From: an uncultured Lysobacteraceae bacterium
Lineage (GTDB): Bacteria > Pseudomonadota > Gammaproteobacteria > Xanthomonadales > Xanthomonadaceae
Direction of reading: 5' to 3'
Assembly (NCBI GenBank): GCA_946482565.1
Contig: CAMLSB010000011.1
Location: 1 to 25,919 of the forward strand
Length of the DNA: 25,919 nucleotides
The notes under the pieces are model-generated. The model was not told where the DNA came from. It saw only the letters and a list, made by a program, of their open reading frames with translations, and searched no databases. The translations under genes were made by a program, and so were the position numbers. This document shows, in pieces, positions 9,974-16,816 of this stretch; positions within the stretch are counted from its first letter, which is position 1, and each line of letters starts with the position of its first letter.

Positions 9974-12000
9974 CCCCGATCATGCGCGCGCACGTCGACG
10001 ACGCCCGCGCGCGCGCGGTGCATTCGCTCCGATTCCGAAGTGACATCGAGGGACTGCGGGCAGTTGCAATCCTGCTGGTGGTTTGTGCCCATGCCGGGGT
10101 GCCCTGGATGGCCGGCGGATTCGTGGGAGTGGACGTCTTCTTCGTCCTATCGGGCTACCTGATCACGGGCTTGCTGCTCGACGAATTCCGGCGCAGCAAT
10201 GGCATTGATTTCATTGCCTTCTACGCGAGGCGATTTCAACGCTTGCTGCCGGCGCTGCTGCTCACCGTGGCCTGCACCTGCGTTGCTGCATATGTGCTCC
10301 TCGCCCCGTTCGAGCAGGCAGAACAGGCATCGGCCGCAGGAAGCGTCGTCGCGTGGGTGAGCAACTTCTTCTACGCATTCCAGAAGCTCGACTACTTCGG
10401 TTCAGCGGCAAAGACGAGCCTCTTCCTCCACACATGGTCGCTGGGCGTCGAGGAGCAGTTCTATTTGCTGTGGCCGGCGCTGATGCTGCTGTTGCTTTGG
10501 CCTGGCCGTGCGCCCGGCGACAAGCGCGCCTCGAAGAGGCTGCAAATCGGCATGGCATGCGTTGTCGTCATTTCGTTTGTGGCCGGCACCTCGCTTACCT
10601 ATGTCCACCCGGAATTCGGGTTTTACATGGTGTTCGCGCGCGCTTGGGAGTTCGCGCTCGGGGCATTGGTGCTGCTCGCGCTGCCCGAAGGGAGTGGCAA
10701 GCCGGGCAGGACGCCGCGCTTCCTGGCGGGTTGGGTCGGCCTTGGCGCTATCGTCGGTGCGGGATTCCTGCTGGACGGCTTCCGCCCCTACCCCGGCGCG
10801 TGGGCCTTGCTTCCGGCGCTTGGCACGGCGGCCGTCCTTGGTAGCGGGAAAAGCCCGCCCGTGCCCGCGAGCGTCTCTGCTGTCCTGTCGATCACGCCGT
10901 TGCAGGTCATCGGAAGGCTGTCCTATGCGTGGTATCTGTGGCACTGGCCGGTGCTGTTGCTGGGTCGGACGCTCTTCGCGGAGTCCCTCGCCACGAATCT
11001 CCTGCTGGCGGTCGGCTCGCTGGCAGTCGCGTGGGTGTCGTACCGCTACGTCGAGTCTCCACTGCGCAAGGCAAAGTCGGTCCGTGGACATCCACGCGCC
11101 ACGCTCCTCGCGGGGATATTGCTCATCCTTGCCGCGTTCACGGCCAGCAGGGACTGGCGCGAAGCGGCGAGGTCGTGGTCACGCGATCCGACGCAGTTGC
11201 CGGTGGCGAAGATCCGCCATGATCGGCCGGTGATCTACAAGCTCGGCTGCGACGAGTGGTATCGCGACTCCAGGGTCAAGATCTGCGCTTTCGGCGACCA
11301 GGACGCGGCGCATACCGCCGTACTCATGGGCGACAGCATTGCCGGCCAGTGGTTTCCCGCCATACAGAAGATTTTCGTTGGCGCCGGCTGGCGCTTGCTC
11401 GTGATCAACAAATCGTCGTGTCCGATGGTCGATGCGCCGATCTTCTACGAATGGATCGGCCGCGAATACGTGGAATGCGAGGAGTGGCGTAACCGTGCCA
11501 TCGCGATGCTGCCATCCCTCGAGCCCGACGTGGTCCTCGTGAGTTCCAGAGGTACGTATCCACTCACCCACGAGCAATGGCGGGACGGCACGGAGCGCGT
11601 GCTGCGCGGCATTTCCGAAGCGACCACCCGCATCGGAGTGCTGCAACCCACACCGCTCATTTCCTTCGACCCGGTGCTGTGCCTCAACAGGAACCGATGG
11701 CGGCCGGAACCCCTGCGAGGGTTCTTCCACTGCACGGCACCAGCTTCGTCGTCCGAGATGAACGCGATTCGCGACGCACTGGCCATCGCGGTCGCTCGCG
11801 TCCCGAACGCGCACCTGATCGACCTGACGGAAGTCATCTGCCCGCATGGACGATGCGATGCGCAGCGCGGCGGAATGCTCCTGTATCGGGATGACCACCA
11901 CCTTGCGCCGGAATTCGTGATGGCCTTGACGTCTACCCTGGAAGCCTCACTGGCCAGGACAGGCCTCGCCCCCGACTCCGCGTTCCCCGGCACCAAGTGA
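9952..12000 (+). CDS. AT3-SGNH membrane O-acyltransferase (second of a tandem pair)
   Basis: Paralogue of the preceding gene, 682 aa, with long identical runs (for example FVGVDVFFVLSGYLITGLLL and MGDSIAGQWFPA). It keeps R-X10-H in the AT3 domain, the SGNH nucleophile Ser462 (GDS) and the Asp647-X2-His650 pair (DDHHLA), so both enzymes look active. Three starts are possible: ATG 9952 (AGG about 6 bases upstream, overlapping the previous gene by 22 bases), TTG 9970, which aligns with the ATG of the first copy behind the same GGCGGA and forms a TTGA overlap with the previous stop, and ATG 9982. The longest form is listed, but TTG 9970 is a serious rival. The codons and sugar-binding face have diverged from the first copy, so acceptors may differ. 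The stop codon lies in a perfect 15-bp inverted repeat. Confidence 0.92.
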   Translation: MLSGGSLTPIMRAHVDDARARAVHSLRFRSDIEGLRAVAILLVVCAHAGVPWMAGGFVGVDVFFVLSGYLITGLLLDEFRRSNGIDFIAFYARRFQRLLPALLLTVACTCVAAYVLLAPFEQAEQASAAGSVVAWVSNFFYAFQKLDYFGSAAKTSLFLHTWSLGVEEQFYLLWPALMLLLLWPGRAPGDKRASKRLQIGMACVVVISFVAGTSLTYVHPEFGFYMVFARAWEFALGALVLLALPEGSGKPGRTPRFLAGWVGLGAIVGAGFLLDGFRPYPGAWALLPALGTAAVLGSGKSPPVPASVSAVLSITPLQVIGRLSYAWYLWHWPVLLLGRTLFAESLATNLLLAVGSLAVAWVSYRYVESPLRKAKSVRGHPRATLLAGILLILAAFTASRDWREAARSWSRDPTQLPVAKIRHDRPVIYKLGCDEWYRDSRVKICAFGDQDAAHTAVLMGDSIAGQWFPAIQKIFVGAGWRLLVINKSSCPMVDAPIFYEWIGREYVECEEWRNRAIAMLPSLEPDVVLVSSRGTYPLTHEQWRDGTERVLRGISEATTRIGVLQPTPLISFDPVLCLNRNRWRPEPLRGFFHCTAPASSSEMNAIRDALAIAVARVPNAHLIDLTEVICPHGRCDAQRGGMLLYRDDHHLAPEFVMALTSTLEASLARTGLAPDSAFPGTK

Positions 12001-12021
12001 CAAATATTGTCACTTGGTGCC
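11989..12021. repeat. Perfect 15-bp inverted repeat at the acyltransferase stop
   Basis: GGCACCAAGTGACAA, then ATA, then TTGTCACTTGGTGCC, with no mismatch. The TGA stop of the second acyltransferase is inside the left arm. There is no T-tract after it. It may end the acyltransferase transcript, or be part of the regulatory array upstream of pilA, since its inner part is GTGAC-N7-GTCAC. Confidence 0.7.
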
Positions 12022-12102
12022 TGAAAAGTGACGCGCTACGTCACCTGCGTCTGCGCGCGCAGGAACCAGTTCGTGACCGGTCACCCAATTCCATGAATTG
12101 GG
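11997..12102 (+). promoter_or_regulatory. Upstream activator region of pilA with GTGAC/GTCAC pairs
   Basis: Three inverted pairs occur in 88 bases: GTGAC-N7-GTCAC at 11997-12013, GTGAC-N7-GTCAC at 12028-12044 and the 12-bp palindrome GTGACCGGTCAC at 12073-12084. A further 8-bp inverted repeat, CCCAATTC/GAATTGGG, is at 12084-12102. These are about 45 to 150 bases upstream of the predicted pilA start of transcription, where an NtrC-class activator such as PilR binds. The binding protein is inferred from position only. Confidence 0.55.
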
Positions 12103-12118
12103 CTCCACAAAGGCCTGA

Positions 12119-12136
12119 TTGGCACGCAATATGCAT
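12119..12136 (+). promoter_or_regulatory. Sigma-54 promoter of pilA
   Basis: TTGGCACGCAATATGCAT has the GG (-24) and GC (-12) doublets separated by exactly ten bases and a TGGCAC core, matching the RpoN consensus. Transcription should start near 12146, giving a leader of about 90 bases that ends in GAGGGGAG six or so bases before the pilA ATG. pilR in this window supplies the expected activator. Confidence 0.85.
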
Positions 12137-12236
12137 ACGTAGTCGGGTGCACGTGCGAGGCATTGCACGGCTACCAACGGACCGGGGAACCGGCCATGTG
12201 GGCACGTGAAGTTCAAATCCTCCGAGGGGAGACACC

Positions 12237-12674
12237 ATGAAGAAGTTGCAGCAAGGCTTCACCCTGATCGAACTGATGATCGTGATCGCGATCCTCGGCA
12301 TCCTGATGGCCATCGCGATTCCGGCCTACCAGGACTACACCGTCCGCGCGAAGATCTCGGAGGCCATGCAGATGGCTGCCCCGGCGAAGCTCGCCGTGGC
12401 CGAGACGCTGTCGTCGAGCGGCACCATGCCGACCACGAACTCGAAGGCTGGTTACAGCTTCCCGGGCCAGACCACCTATGTGACCTCGGTCAACATCGGC
12501 GCTGGCGGCGACGTCACCGCGATCGTCCGGAACACGGGCAACACGACGGCTGACGGCAAGAAGCTCGTGCTTCACCCGAAGCGCGTCGGCGGCGCGACGA
12601 GCGCCCAGCTCGAATGGGACTGCAAGAGCAGGAGCGACATCCCGACGAAGTACCTGCCGTCGCAGTGCCGCTGA
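12237..12674 (+). CDS. pilA: Type IV major pilin PilA
   Basis: Type IVa pilin, 145 aa. The short leader MKKLQQG ends in the glycine cut by prepilin peptidase PilD, and the mature chain begins with Phe that is then N-methylated. The hydrophobic helix [27 protein letters not shown] contains the conserved Glu5. The globular part ends in a disulphide-bounded loop between Cys in WDCKSR and the penultimate Cys (LPSQCR). It is translated from a strong GAGGGGAG ribosome site and transcribed from a sigma-54 promoter, with an intrinsic terminator 33 bases after the stop. The segment [12 protein letters not shown] is rich in Ser/Thr and could be modified. The adjacent GT-C gene suggests glycosylation, but this is inference. 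Confidence 0.97.
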   Translation: MKKLQQGFTLIELMIVIAILGILMAIAIPAYQDYTVRAKISEAMQMAAPAKLAVAETLSSSGTMPTTNSKAGYSFPGQTTYVTSVNIGAGGDVTAIVRNTGNTTADGKKLVLHPKRVGGATSAQLEWDCKSRSDIPTKYLPSQCR

Positions 12675-12706
12675 TTCCCGTTACGTAGGAACATGTTGCA
12701 AAATCG

Positions 12707-12737
12707 GACCCCGGCGCTTGCGTCGGGGTCTTTTTTT
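12707..12737 (+). terminator. Intrinsic terminator of pilA
   Basis: A 10-bp stem with one G-U pair (GACCCCGGCG / CGTCGGGGTC), a CTTG loop, then seven T. It is the clearest terminator in the window. Six G directly after the T-run (12738-12743) act as the ribosome site of the next gene, so the following operon depends on read-through or on its own promoter. Confidence 0.92.
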
Positions 12738-12746
12738 GGGGGGCAT

Positions 12747-14663
12747 TTGAACCAGCGCTGGCTGCTAGTCGCGGCGATCGCCGTAACGATCCTGGCCTAC
12801 TGGTCGGGATTGGCTGGCCCGCTGATCCTCGATGACCACGCCAACCTCGAGCCCCTTGTCCGCTGGCTCCATGGCGATATCGGCTGGAAGGCCGTCGTCT
12901 TGGGAAACGGGTCCGGCGCGCTTGGCAGGCCCATTGCCATGGCGTCATTCCTGGCGAATGCCGCGACCACCGGCGAAAGCGTATACGCGTTCAAGGCCAC
13001 GAATCTTGCGATCCACCTTGCCGTAGGCGCATCCGTCTACGCGCTGCTTTCCAGCTTGGCGCCGCGGCAGTTCGCTGGAGCGCCGCCTGCCCTGGTGCGC
13101 TGGGCGCCGGTCGCCGCAACCGCCGCGTGGCTGCTGCATCCCGTGCTGGTGAGCACCGTGTTGTACGTCGTGCAGCGCATGGCAATGCTCGCAGCCTTGT
13201 TCACGATGCTCGCGATGTTGTCGTATTTCCATGGCCGCGTCTCGGTGGAACGCGGGCGGCGGCGCAGGGCGTGGGTCCTCATCGGCATCGCCATGCCGGG
13301 TTGCACGCTCCTGGCCGTCCTTTCCAAGGAAAACGGCATTCTGGCGCCTGCGCTTTGTGGGCTCCTCGAATGGCTCGTTTTCGCTCCTCGTGATGGAGAT
13401 CGACGCGGTCGCCTTTCATCTGCCTTCGTTTTCGCCACGCTTGCGTTGCCCGCGTTGACGGCGCTGGCATTGGCGATGGCCGGTGAACACCACGTCGTCG
13501 GTGGCTACGCCAATCGTCCCTACACGCTGGCGGAGCGCCTGCTCACCCAAGCGCGCGTCCTGTGGCACTACGTGGGCGCATTGCTTCTCCCGTACGGGCC
13601 GCGGCTAGGCCTGTATCACGATGATTTCGAAGTTTCCCGCGGCTTGATGGCGCCGACAACGACATTGCTATCGCTGTTCGCGTGGGCCGCCGTCATCTGG
13701 AGCGCGTGGCGGCTTCGCAGGACCGTCCCGGCTTTCTCGCTCGGGCTGGGCATGTTCCTGGTCGGCCAAGCACTTGAGTCGACTGTCTTCCCGCTGCTGA
13801 TGTATTTCGAACATCGACTTTACTTGCCTGCCGCCGGCCTGCTATGGGCAATCGTGGGCCTGGTCGCTTGGGCCGCCCCGCGACTGAATCACAGGATGGA
13901 CTACGGTGGGAGAATCCTGGCGGGGGCGACGGTCGCACTGGTGTGCGTGTTCGCACTGGCCACGGGCGCGCGGGCGGGCGTCTGGCGAAGCCAAGAGGCG
14001 ATCCTGAGCCAGGCGCTCGCGTTCCATCCAGCTTCGCGGTGGATGAGGATGGACTACATCGCCTTCGACATGGGGAAGTCGCCCCCGGACATCGATGGCG
14101 CCATCGCGCACGCCGAGTACCTTTCCAAACGTCCCGACGCCCTCGATCGACGGTTCGGCGCGCTCATGCGACTTTCAATCCGCTGTGTCCAGGGACAACC
14201 GGTATCCCGCGACATGGTTGATGATGTTTTCGGGGGCACGCTGGTCTCGATCGAACCTGACTTGCTGGTCGGGTTTGAATCGCTCGCGGCGCGCACCATC
14301 CGCTCTCCGTGTCCGGGATTCGGACCCATCGAGATGGAACAGGCACTGGCCATCGCGTTGGACCGTAGTACGTTGCCGGAGCGCCACCGGAGCATTTGGC
14401 GGCTCCGTTTCCAGGCTGCCCGGCTCGCCGCAGCCGCGAACCACCCTGACGAAGCACTGAAGCAAGCCAGGCTGGCATGGGCGGGCGGCGCCGGCGGTGG
14501 GGCCGTTGCATTGCTGACCTGCGCATTGCTCATGGGACAGGGCGACAACGCTGGCGCCGCCATCATGCTCGAAAAGGCCGAGCGCCTTGTCGGGGGACAG
14601 GATCAGGCTGGACAGGCGCTGCTGCAGTCCTATCGTGCGGAATTGTCACGACGGGGTTTCTGA
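12747..14663 (+). CDS. GT-C type integral-membrane glycosyltransferase, possible pilin glycosyltransferase
   Basis: Membrane protein of 638 aa with about ten or more hydrophobic helices in residues 1-420 and a soluble, helical, TPR-like C-terminal part (from about SQALAFHPASRWMRMDYIAF). The first periplasmic loop holds Asp29-Asp30 (GPLILDDHANLEPL), the position of the metal-binding acid pair of GT-C enzymes, and later motifs STVLYVVQRMAMLA and YFEHRLYLPAAGLL fit the same family (O-mannosyltransferase/TMTC-like). Members next to pilin genes, such as TfpW in Pseudomonas, glycosylate pilin; the resemblance here is in position and fold class and is not proven. Start: TTG 12747 behind GGGGGG, instead of ATG 12693, whose extension would translate the pilA terminator. 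Confidence 0.75.
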   Translation: MNQRWLLVAAIAVTILAYWSGLAGPLILDDHANLEPLVRWLHGDIGWKAVVLGNGSGALGRPIAMASFLANAATTGESVYAFKATNLAIHLAVGASVYALLSSLAPRQFAGAPPALVRWAPVAATAAWLLHPVLVSTVLYVVQRMAMLAALFTMLAMLSYFHGRVSVERGRRRRAWVLIGIAMPGCTLLAVLSKENGILAPALCGLLEWLVFAPRDGDRRGRLSSAFVFATLALPALTALALAMAGEHHVVGGYANRPYTLAERLLTQARVLWHYVGALLLPYGPRLGLYHDDFEVSRGLMAPTTTLLSLFAWAAVIWSAWRLRRTVPAFSLGLGMFLVGQALESTVFPLLMYFEHRLYLPAAGLLWAIVGLVAWAAPRLNHRMDYGGRILAGATVALVCVFALATGARAGVWRSQEAILSQALAFHPASRWMRMDYIAFDMGKSPPDIDGAIAHAEYLSKRPDALDRRFGALMRLSIRCVQGQPVSRDMVDDVFGGTLVSIEPDLLVGFESLAARTIRSPCPGFGPIEMEQALAIALDRSTLPERHRSIWRLRFQAARLAAAANHPDEALKQARLAWAGGAGGGAVALLTCALLMGQGDNAGAAIMLEKAERLVGGQDQAGQALLQSYRAELSRRGF

Positions 14664-14717
14664 CCCCGGGGGTCGCTTCCGCTGCGGGGACGCGGCATTA
14701 TCTGCAGGGGCTTCGGC

Positions 14718-15617
14718 ATGGCCCTGGCGCCGTGCCAGCATCACAAAAGACCGGAAATGAACCGACATACCCGCGAATCGGTCGTTGTCTACGCGCCCGG
14801 CCCTTCCCTGCGCCGTGGACGCCCGGTGCTGGGCGACATGGCGCGCGACCTCTCGGCGTCCGTGGGCCTCGCGGTCCAGTTTGCGAGCAGCGACTTGCGC
14901 GCGCAATACAGGCAAACCGCGCTCGGGGTGTTTTGGGCCTTCCTGTTGCCGATGGCCAACGCGGCAATCTGGTTGTTCATCCAGTCCACGGGCATCGTGC
15001 ACGTGACTGGGATAGGGCTGCCTTATCCGGCTTACGTCGTAAGCGGCACGTTGCTGTGGTCGATCTTCATGGACGCGGTGAATGCGCCGTTGCAGCAAAC
15101 GCTAGCGGCACGCCAAGTGCTTCCCAAGATCAATTTCCCGAGGGAAGCGCTAATCCTCGCCGGCTCGGCCCAGGCCTTGTTCAATGCGGCGATCAAGTTG
15201 ATCGTCCTGGTCGGCATCCTGGCCGCGCTCGGCGTCACGCCCGGCTCGAGCATCGTGTTGCTCCCGATCACCATCGGTGCGCTGATGCTCGCCGGGACAG
15301 CGATCGGACTACTGCTGACGCCCATCGGCGTCCTGTACCTCGACGTGGGCCGCGGCCTGCCTCTGTTGCTCCAGTTCCTGATGTTCCTCTCGCCAGTCGT
15401 GTACGCCGCGCCGAGGCATGGCTGGCAATCCGTGCTGTTCCAGTTGAACCCGTTGACGACGTTGATCTCCGCTGCCCGCGCCACGCTTATCGGCGAATGG
15501 GACGTGCATTGGGGCGCTTTCGGCGTGATCGCCGCCGGCACCTTCGTGATGTTGTTCCTTGGTTGGATCGCGTATCGCGCGGCAATGCCCATCCTCGTCG
15601 AAAGGATGAGTACCTGA
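14718..15617 (+). CDS. wzm: ABC transporter permease of polysaccharide export (Wzm-like)
   Basis: ABC-2 type membrane subunit, 299 aa, that with Wzt exports an undecaprenol-linked polysaccharide across the inner membrane. The cytoplasmic N-terminal part reads ASSDLRAQYRQTALGVFWAFLLPMANAAIWLFIQ, the family hallmark, and about six membrane helices follow, with LPYPAYVVSGTLLWSIFMDAVNAPLQQT and a C-terminal LNPLTTLISAARATLIGEW segment. Two ATG starts fit: 14718 with AGGGG seven bases upstream, and 14757, which gives a more family-like N-terminus but has little ribosome site. The first is listed. The stop overlaps the wzt start by one base (TGATG). Confidence 0.92.
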   Translation: MALAPCQHHKRPEMNRHTRESVVVYAPGPSLRRGRPVLGDMARDLSASVGLAVQFASSDLRAQYRQTALGVFWAFLLPMANAAIWLFIQSTGIVHVTGIGLPYPAYVVSGTLLWSIFMDAVNAPLQQTLAARQVLPKINFPREALILAGSAQALFNAAIKLIVLVGILAALGVTPGSSIVLLPITIGALMLAGTAIGLLLTPIGVLYLDVGRGLPLLLQFLMFLSPVVYAAPRHGWQSVLFQLNPLTTLISAARATLIGEWDVHWGAFGVIAAGTFVMLFLGWIAYRAAMPILVERMST

Positions 15618-16795
15618 TGCCCGACATCCTGGTCAGCGCGCAGGGGGTGTCGAAGAAATTCTGCAGGAATTTCCGGCGGTCACTATGGTACGGGTTGCAA
15701 GACATCGGCGCCGGCCTCGCCGGCCTGTCCTCGCACCAGGACCAATTGCGCGCCGGGGAATTCTGGGCCGTTGATGACGTCAGCTTCGACCTGGCCAGGG
15801 GCGATTGCCTTGGGCTCGTGGGACGCAATGGCGCGGGCAAGACATCGCTGCTTCGAATGCTCAACGGGCTGATTCGCCCGGACAAGGGGCGGATCGAGAT
15901 GCGCGGGTCGGTAGGCGCGTTGATCGCGCTGGGCGCCGGCATCAAGCCGGTCCTGACCGGGCGCGAGAATATCTACTGCATGGCAGCCCTGAGAGGCATG
16001 TCGCGCAACGAAGCGGCGCGCAAGGTCGATGAAATCGTCGCGTTCTCCGAGCTCGAGGATTTCATCGACTCCCCGATGCAGAGCTACAGCTCGGGCATGC
16101 GCGTGAGGCTCAGCTTCGCCGTGGCATCGGCGCTCGAACCCGACATACTGCTGCTGGACGAGGTACTCGCCGTTGGAGATGCCGCCTTCCGGGACAAGTG
16201 TTACCACCGGATCGCCGAGGTCAGGCGGAACGCGGCGGTGATCTTCGTGTCCCACAACATGGAACAAGTGGCTCGCGTCAGCTCGAGCGCATTGGTGCTG
16301 CACAAGGGGCGGATGCTGCATCTGGGCGACGTGAACGAAGGCATCGTTCGCTACGGGGAAGAGAACGCCGCAGCACCCGGTGCGGAATCCTTCGTGTCGG
16401 TCCATCCCCCTGTCCTGTCCTTCGAAGCGAAACCAGCCCGAAGCGAGGTCTCCTCCGGGGAGCCCCTCCTGATCGACATGGACATCCAGTGCAGCGCCCC
16501 CCTCGCAGGGTTCCAGTTCAAGGTAATGCTTTACAACGCGAGGGGCGAGTTCGCTGCTGACGGCATCGCCGCCGCCGAAGAGCCGATTTTGCCCGGCCGG
16601 AACACGCTGCAGGCCAGGGTGGACTCGATTCCCCTCCGGAATGGCAATTATCGCGTGGCGATCAACTTGATCGATCCCGTCGGGGACCTTGTCGCGTGGT
16701 CTTACAAGCAGCATGCGATCTCGATCAGAGGCGCATACCCCGGCGCGCTGGCCGACTGCCAGCTCAAGGTCGCGTTGCGACCTGGCTCCCCATAG
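15617..16795 (+). CDS. wzt: ABC transporter ATPase of polysaccharide export (Wzt-like, with C-terminal carbohydrate-binding domain)
   Basis: Nucleotide-binding subunit, 392 aa, of the Wzm-Wzt exporter. The ATPase part has Walker A GRNGAGKT (69-76), the signature SYSSGMRVR (from 156), Walker B LLLDE (178-182) and the H-loop His213 (SHN). Residues from about 250 to 390 form an extra beta-rich domain (SVHPPVLSFEAKPARSEVSSGEPLLIDMDIQ onward), matching Wzt C-terminal domains that bind the terminal cap of an O-antigen before export. This type of exporter recognises a capped, lipid-linked polymer made completely in the cytoplasm. The start is coupled to wzm, and the gene ends 21 bases before the TagF-like/GT4 gene. 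Confidence 0.94.
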   Translation: MPDILVSAQGVSKKFCRNFRRSLWYGLQDIGAGLAGLSSHQDQLRAGEFWAVDDVSFDLARGDCLGLVGRNGAGKTSLLRMLNGLIRPDKGRIEMRGSVGALIALGAGIKPVLTGRENIYCMAALRGMSRNEAARKVDEIVAFSELEDFIDSPMQSYSSGMRVRLSFAVASALEPDILLLDEVLAVGDAAFRDKCYHRIAEVRRNAAVIFVSHNMEQVARVSSSALVLHKGRMLHLGDVNEGIVRYGEENAAAPGAESFVSVHPPVLSFEAKPARSEVSSGEPLLIDMDIQCSAPLAGFQFKVMLYNARGEFAADGIAAAEEPILPGRNTLQARVDSIPLRNGNYRVAINLIDPVGDLVAWSYKQHAISIRGAYPGALADCQLKVALRPGSP

Positions 16796-16816
16796 CGCCG
16801 GGAACGGCAAGCATCG

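Noticed and set aside
12693..12746. ATG-started extension of the GT-C gene
   Set aside because: It would translate straight through the pilA terminator hairpin, and the sequence has no membrane or family features; the TTG with a G-rich ribosome site is better.
14652..14668. CGGGGT/ACCCCG inverted repeat over the stop of the GT-C gene
   Set aside because: Only six base pairs and no T-run; the next gene on the same strand starts about 50 bases on, so a terminator is not supported.
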